DNA of 64,000 bases, taken from the NCBI GenBank assembly GCA_036346395.1, contig CM070594.1, positions 15,285,385 through 15,349,384 of the forward strand, read 5' to 3'. The notes beneath the pieces were generated by a model, which had not been told where the DNA came from, made no database searches, and saw only the letters and a program-made list of their open reading frames with translations. Both the position numbers and the translations under genes were made by a program. Shown here one piece after another: positions 59,026 to 64,000 of the stretch; within the stretch, counting starts at the first letter, position 1; every line of letters begins with the position of its first letter. The DNA is from Hsuehochloa calcarea (Eukaryota; Streptophyta; Magnoliopsida; Poales; Poaceae).

Positions 59026-59909
59026 TGTCGGTGTTTTAGAACCGATCTTACGTAAAGATTGTTTGATTCGGGGGGTCTCCTAGAGATGAAGTCACGCAGA
59101 GCGATTGACACGGAATTTTTATACAGGTTCAGGCCTTCTCCGGGGAGAATAACAACCCCACTCCTGTGTGTGTGTGGTATTGACTGTATTCTCGACAATC
59201 AAGCAAGAAACTAAGACTATTACAAAGAACAGTACTTGTCTTTCTCCTTAATTGTCCTCGATTGGCTCTGTTTCGCCCTCCCTTTTGTCCTTCTGATTGA
59301 TGCCTTTATATAGTCGTGAAGGAGTAGCCGTTTTCCCCTGCTGAAGAGGCGCCTAATCAAGTCAGTAATGGGCACATGATGGCAGTAATTACCGGCGTAG
59401 TGGCTCCTTCACGCCGTTGGGCAGTTATCTTTCAGAGGTAATGGGGTATTTAAGCACTATTACTACGCAGAATAATAGTGCATGTGGACCGTCTGGATTC
59501 CTTAATCAATTGGACCCACTCGCTTGTAGGTTTTATTGATTATAAGGTGATCGTGGTTGACTTGGTCGTAGCAGGACTTACGACTGGGTACAAGTCGTAG
59601 AAGGACGTACGACTAGGTACAGGTCGTAGCAGAACTTACGACTGGACAATAGTCGTAAAAAGACTTACGATTGGGTAATGGTCGTAGAAGGGCTTACGAT
59701 CAGGTAGTGGTCGTAGAAGGACTTACGACCATGACATAGTCGTAGTAAGATTTACGACTATGGGGGTGATTGTAGGAGAACTTACAATCACTTGGTAGGC
59801 CTTCCCCTTATGAATATAAGGGGTACTTCTGGGGACTACGTGACATCATATTTACCCATAATAAGAATTATAGATAAAAGATAAAATGAGGATTATCAGA
59901 TCCTTGTCA
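59026..59909 (-). repeat. 3' LTR of the Tat-type element (minus orientation), 884 bp
   Basis: TG..CA ends, preceded on the plus-strand left by AAGGT. Contains an eight-copy GTCGTA..TACGAC array (59565-59791). Confidence 0.68.
59565..59791. repeat. Eight-copy array of the palindrome GTCGTAG..CTTACGAC, period 28-30 bp
   Basis: Each unit is a perfect or near-perfect short inverted repeat, GTCGTA(G/A) and (C/T)TTACGAC around a 4-6 base loop. They are separated by 8-10 variable bases such as TGGGTACA. Decay is mostly in the loop and spacer, while arms change together in some copies (GATTGTAG..CTTACAATC). Confidence 0.93.
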
Positions 59910-60062
59910 TCTAGCCCCCCAGCTTCAAGTGAAAGTAACTTACTTGGTGAAGGATTTGCAAATGGTCTTACGACTATGAAAATGTCGCAGAATAATGGTC
60001 GAATGAAAAACTCTTCGACATTTGAGTACTACTTTGACCAGGAATTTACTTGGTCAGGAAGG

Positions 60063-60551
60063 TTGCTTACGACTATCAAAAAGTCGTAAAAACCCCTAAC
60101 CCCTACGACTGTGAAGTGGTCATAGTAGGGCGATCGGAGAAAAAACCCTTCCGATTGATACTTCCTTCGACCAGAAAGACTTGGTCAAGAAAGTAATTTC
60201 GCTTGGAGGTGACAATACGCACCTAATTTTCTCGAATGCACCATCTAGGAATTGCAACCAACTCCCACGCACTGCTGATGAGACGGTTCGGCGGTGGCAA
60301 TCGTGAAGATTGCTTACGACTATCAAAAAGTCGTAAAAACCCCTACGTCTGTGAAGTGGTCGTAGTAGGGCGATCGGAGAAAAAACCCTTCCGATTGATA
60401 CTTCCTTCGACCAGAAAGACTTGGTCAAGAAAATAATTTCGCTTAGAGGTGACAATACGCACCTAATTTTCTCGAACAGACCATCTAGGGAATTGCAACC
60501 AACTCCCACAGACCTGTCGATGAGACGGTTCCCGAAGCGGTGGCAATCGTG
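60063..60551 (+). repeat. Two-copy tandem repeat of ~243 bp upstream of the antisense gene
   Basis: Units at about 60063-60304 and 60308-60551 share TTACGACTATCAAAAAGTCG, AGGGCGATCGGAGAAAAAAC, CGACCAGAAAGACTTGGTCA and end CGGTGGCAATCGTG. They differ mainly by small indels. The second unit ends just before TTATAAAAA. Confidence 0.9.
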
Positions 60552-60554
60552 CGG

Positions 60555-60563
60555 TTATAAAAA
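60555..60563 (+). promoter_or_regulatory. Probable TATA box of the antisense gene
   Basis: TTATAAAAA lies about 145 bp before the start codon and directly after the tandem repeat, in the right position for a Pol II promoter of the plus-strand gene. Confidence 0.5.
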
Positions 60564-60703
60564 CGCCCAGGAGTTAGACTTGGATTTTTACCTTTTCTCC
60601 AAATCGTTCCCACCATTCTTTAGGTTTTCGCCTTCTCCGCCTCAGACTTGACTTCGTCTTCTCCGCCGCCAACCCAATCCAAAACTTCTTGTTTCTGAGA
60701 GAA

Positions 60704-63700
60704 ATGGCCAAGAAAGTTTCCGAGTGGGAAGAGTCGGAGATGGATGCAGTGAAGATTAAAGTCTTGGTCGACGCCGGGAAGATTCCAGAGAAGGCTCTAG
60801 TGAAATGGATTCCGGCTATTGGGCAGCACTGGCCGTCGGGGGAAAATAGGCAAATCCCCGTCTTCCAAGCGCATCTTGTGAGCGACCTCCGATCGCTCGC
60901 TCATCCCTTTCTTACGATGGTACTCGAGCACTTTGGAGTGGAATTAGTGAACCTAGGTCCTAATTCCATTACCATGCCGAGTGTCTTCGTACTACTGTCG
61001 AGGCGTGATTTGGGGATTCCGCGGACCTCGAGCTTTTCCAATATTATTATGGGATGGCTCGACAAACCGAATCGCCTTAAGTCATGGCTCAAGCTCCACG
61101 ACTTGAAGTCGAGGGAGTATATTGAGTTTCACTCGGTCTTCATGGTCGGGATGGAGAAAGAGGTGGTTTTATCGAAAGTCACCTCGGAAGGCACCTCACT
61201 TTCGTGGGAAGGTCACGAGAAGAAATCTTCATGGGATTCGACTCAAGATATCGGTAGGATTGCCCCTATATTCAAGCCATCAAGGACTTGAAAGAAGAAG
61301 GGCTGACTGGATGGCATGTGGTAAAAGATTTTATCACACGTCGAATTAGTCCCTTGAAGAAACGAGCATCTCCTATGTGGAGATACTCGGGGAGAGGAGA
61401 CCCGACCAGGGACTACGACGAGGGTAAGTGAACTTCCGACTTAGCTTTCGGTTTGGTCTTTCTCAACATTGTCTAATATTCTTATCTGTTTACACAGATC
61501 TTTCACAGGCAGAGATTGACGCTAGAGTCAAACTCATCTGTGAGAAATCTCCGCCACTCCGAGTGGCGGTTCCTCGAATCATTGCGGCTTTGCCCGCAGA
61601 TGAAAAGATAGAGCGCCTAAAGGTAATCAAAAAGTTGATTATTTCTTTAGGATTTTATAGTCGTAGAAGAACTTACGACTAATGGTGATCGTAGAATATC
61701 TTGCGATCAAGAAAATGTCGTAGAAAAACTTACGACTTGGCACTGGTCGTAGAAAAACTTACGACTGGTTAGTGATTCTTCTTTTTCTGTTTTGCTTTAC
61801 AGAAAGTAAGCATGGAAAATCGTCAGGACGACGAGGAAGTCGCACTGATGACCATTGGCGCAGGGTTGTTGAAAGACAAAGGCTCGGCTCCTCCATATAA
61901 GAGACGTCGACTTGCAAGATCCACCGACAAGGGAGGAGCAAGCTCGAGCTCTGGTCTTTCGACCAGACCCTCTACAAAGCCTGCGTCAGACATAGCCATA
62001 ACTGAAGCCGAGGCTGCAACTATCGAAGCCGAGGAGGTTGAAGTAGCTGAATCTTTTAAGCGCAAACCTCGCAGGGCTAAGGTACCCTTCTATTATGACA
62101 ATGAATCTTTCGCAGTTGCTGCCACTCCTAGTTTTGTTAAGCAACTGGAAAAGGAGATCTGGAAAGATTTTATGTCTTTTGTGAAGGACGATCTTCGCCA
62201 AAGACAACTCGCAATGAGGTAGTAGTGCCGCTTTTGGAATGGTCGAGACCGATCTCGACCATCCGAGAATCAGAGACCGAGCTATGGTTCTGTTCAAACT
62301 CTACGCACTGCACGTGGTCGTAGCCGGGCCCATTGTTGAACCTCGACTGACGTGGTCGTGGAGAAGAAGAAGTCCTCCGTTGGGAGGATTGCTCCTAAGT
62401 TCCTGGTTAAGACCAGGGTGCAGAGGTATGTGAAATGTACTAAAGTGTAAGAACAACATTTACCTTTTTCCTTTTCACAACCTGATTTGCTTTTCTTTAT
62501 TTTAGTTCGACTCCTTCAGCCCCCGGGGATGCTTCCGTTGAGAAGCTCATTGTCACTTCTTCAGTTGCTGGAGAGGTAACAATGGAAGTGGTTGAAGGAT
62601 ATTCCTTGACCCAGGTAGCTCCCGAAGTGGTTTCTCCAACTGCTGAGGTTGTAGCTACAACTACTGAGGTCATAGCTACGACCACCGAGAGGCAAATGCG
62701 ATTACCGAGGTCGTAGCTACGACCACCGAAAGGGTAGCCACGACCTCGAAATGGTTGTAGAGACCATAGAGGCACCGCAAAGCCTCTGGTCAACGTGATG
62801 ATGACTCTGTACACCGTGCCGGAAAGGAAGTCGTGGCAGACATTCCTTCCAGTGTCCAAAGAGAAAATACAGCTACAGAATCAGAGGATGAAGAATATTT
62901 CAACTTCTATGCTGACTTCTTTGGACCTGCTTCCATCATAGGGTCTGCTGCTTTCAGATCTCGCGACCGAGTCCCCCATCCCAAGGATATTCCAAATAGA
63001 GGAAATACCTTCGACAATGAGCGCCTTGAGAACGTTTGGTGGGATCAAGTCGCGAGGGTAGACAAGTCGCAGAACCGGAGTTGGTGTACTCGACCTTCGC
63101 TTGGTCGACCATGAATGTAAGCATTTTTAGGATATTTATATGTGTGGCTTTCTCTTTCTTCTCACTGTTTTCCTTTTGCAGAAAGCTCTAGAGCAAATTG
63201 CCGTTGTTGGAGAATATTATCGACAACTTTTAGAGCTACGACAAGAGAAAGAAGAACTCAGATACAGCGGAGAGATGGTAAGTCCTTTATTATTCATAGT
63301 CATTTTAGATTTGACTATTTATATAGTGCTTATTTAGATTTGTCATGAAAAACTCATGACAAGGTATTGGTCGTAAAGAGCTTACGACCAGAGGCTTTGT
63401 CGTAGAAGAACTTACGATCAGATCGAAGGTTGTAGAAGAACTTACAACTGATCGTCTGATGTTCATATCCACTTTTGTCCTTTGTAGGCTGAAAAGTGAC
63501 ACAAAGACCTTAGCCGACTCGCTCGATTTTGAAAAAGAGGAGTCGAAAAAGCTAAGGATGGAAGTAGTAGACCTCTCGAAGAAACTTCGAGAAGCCATCT
63601 CTGCAACTAGAAGTTTGCAGGAAAAAATAAACAGTAAGTGCTGAACTTAAGACTGCTTTTGTCTTTGACCTTTACCCGACTCTCATTTCTTTTCCAGAAA

Positions 63701-64000
63701 AAGAAGATGAGATGAGGAAGCTCCGGACCGAAGTTGGAGAAAAGGCTTTGGTCATTCAGGAGTTTTCTCGCATCTCCAAGAATAAGGATCAGAACTCGAG
63801 GGTGAAAACTCAATAATGTAAGCAATTCTTTACTCATCGCTCTTTTCGAGTATTTTCCCTTTTCTAATGCTAATTTCTTTTTCAGAAATTGCTGCCGAAT
63901 TGAGAAGTCTCGAGACTGAAGTAAATGAGAAGACTCTGATCTATAACAAGTCCGTCCGCATTGCTAAGATGAATGCAGAGGACATTAGATCATGGGAGAA
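60704..64000 (+). CDS. Multi-exon 'putative gypsy type transposon' protein with coiled-coil tail (partial, frameshifted)
   Basis: ATG at 60704 opens MAKKVSEWEESEMDAVKIKV. Exon 1 (to 61423, with one frame change near 61200-61260) holds the PF04195-like region: FQAHLVSDLRSLAHPFLTMV, LNSITMPS-type block, LGIPRTSSF, and later EEGLTGWHVVKDFITRRISP and GRGDPTRDYDE. Likely further exons are 61498-61622, 61803-62425 (frame broken), about 62506-63116 (broken), 63182-63277, 63488-63633, 63698-63817 and 63886 onward. Clean GTAAG/CAG borders and phase agreement support splicing. Later exons encode an acidic region, a VATT-type repeat and a Lys/Glu-rich coiled coil. The molecular role of this family is unknown. 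It is carried by retrotransposons rather than being a host gene. Exon borders are inferred by eye. Confidence 0.65.
61655..61767. repeat. Four-copy GTCGTA..TACGAC array inside an intron
   Basis: Same palindrome as in the LTR (for example GTCGTAGAAGAACTTACGAC), with one copy changed to GATCGTAG..TTGCGATC. It lies within the intron 61623-61802. Confidence 0.92.
62640..62762 (+). repeat. Exonic palindromic repeat GTCGTAGCTACGAC encoding V-A-T-T units
   Basis: Copies read GTTGTAGCTACAAC, GTCATAGCTACGAC, GTCGTAGCTACGAC and GGTAGCCACGACC. In the coding frame they give repeated VVATTTE / VIATTTE peptides. The arms match the hairpins in the LTR and introns, without the loop. Confidence 0.8.
63364..63450. 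repeat. Three-copy GTCGTA..TACGAC array inside another intron
   Basis: Copies GTCGTAAAGAGCTTACGAC, GTCGTAGAAGAACTTACGAT and GTTGTAGAAGAACTTACAAC lie within the intron 63278-63487. Confidence 0.92.

Larger units (their letters stand above)
59026..64000 (-). mobile_element. Tat-type Ty3-gypsy element, left part (runs beyond the window)
   Basis: An LTR at 59026-59909 (TGTCGGTG to CTTGTCA) is followed by TCTAGCCCCCCAG, which on the minus strand is a polypurine tract CTGGGGGGCTAGA. The element therefore lies on the minus strand with its 3' end at the left. Next to this LTR a plus-strand (antisense) gene with a gypsy-type 'transposase_28' domain begins. Antisense extra genes near the 3' LTR are known from the Tat lineage (Grande, RIRE-type). 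Gag-pol would lie to the right, outside the window, so the lineage call is inferred. Confidence 0.7.

Noticed and set aside
60120..60509. Minus-strand 129-residue frame across the 243 bp tandem repeat
   Set aside because: It is an internal duplication of a short open stretch and overlaps the promoter of the plus-strand gene; no domain is visible.
59565..63450. Regularly spaced hairpin repeats that superficially resemble a CRISPR array
   Set aside because: The genome is a plant nuclear genome, spacers are only 8-10 bases and not unique, and no cas genes exist. They are transposon-internal palindromes.
1..64000. tRNA, rRNA and microRNA genes
   Set aside because: No cloverleaf, rRNA core sequence or convincing precursor hairpin was recognised by eye; the TGGTATCAGAGC hit at 40476 is a retrotransposon primer site, not a tRNA gene.

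Overview
The window looks like a 64 kb piece of a grass nuclear genome, most probably Oryza. The two clear genes have very GC-rich, intron-poor 5' coding regions with grass-type leaders, and the rest is nested LTR retrotransposons, a Mutator-like element and MITEs. Only two ordinary host genes can be supported. One is an intronless receptor-like cytoplasmic kinase on the minus strand (2487-3635). The other is a two-exon classical SUN-domain nuclear-envelope protein on the plus strand (52248-55943). Nothing bacterial is present, so there are no operons.

Layout. 1-2400: degenerate repeats, including a duplicated ~270 bp LTR-like module. 2487-3900: the kinase with a (TA)22(GA)8 tract upstream. 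4807-8786: a decayed Mutator-like element with ~200 bp inverted ends made of short palindromes and a broken transposase on the minus strand. 8.8-12.1 kb: tandem duplications, a Stowaway-like MITE and gene debris. 12094-14473: a solo LTR with a 5 bp target duplication (GAGGA). 14883-25841: element A, a nearly complete Ty1-copia retrotransposon of Sirevirus type (TSD TCATC). 25847-29559: relic sequence. 29565-37773: element B, an internally deleted copy of the same family (TSD AATCG), inserted at the very edge of the LTR of element C. 37774-50202: element C, an old Ty1-copia element. Its protease region is interrupted by element D (39503-45081, TSD TATGT), a non-autonomous Ty3-gypsy element carrying only gag and protease. 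50.2-52.1 kb: spacer and SUN promoter. 52.2-56.1 kb: the SUN gene, with a hAT-type MITE in its intron. 56.5-57.7 kb: relic LTR-like sequence. 57669-59025: a minus-strand Sirevirus-like LTR, cut by a Tat-type Ty3-gypsy element whose LTR (59026-59909) and multi-exon antisense extra gene (60704 to beyond 64000) fill the right end.

How the parts relate. The insertions give a relative chronology: D is younger than C, B is younger than C, and the Tat element is younger than the Sirevirus-like LTR. The most striking theme is that five unrelated mobile elements each carry their own private array of short palindromes near their ends: CGGTCNGACCG in Sirevirus LTRs, GTCGTA..TACGAC in the Tat element, GTCGCCATTT..AAATGGCGAC in the MULE, and GGTC..GACC plus CATCA..TGATG in element C. 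In the Tat element the motif also sits inside introns and, in modified form, inside an exon as a repeated peptide. Many frameshifts and LTR-LTR differences are tiny indels at CAG/CTG/CCGG sites, so some 'broken' reading frames may be consensus artefacts rather than real decay.
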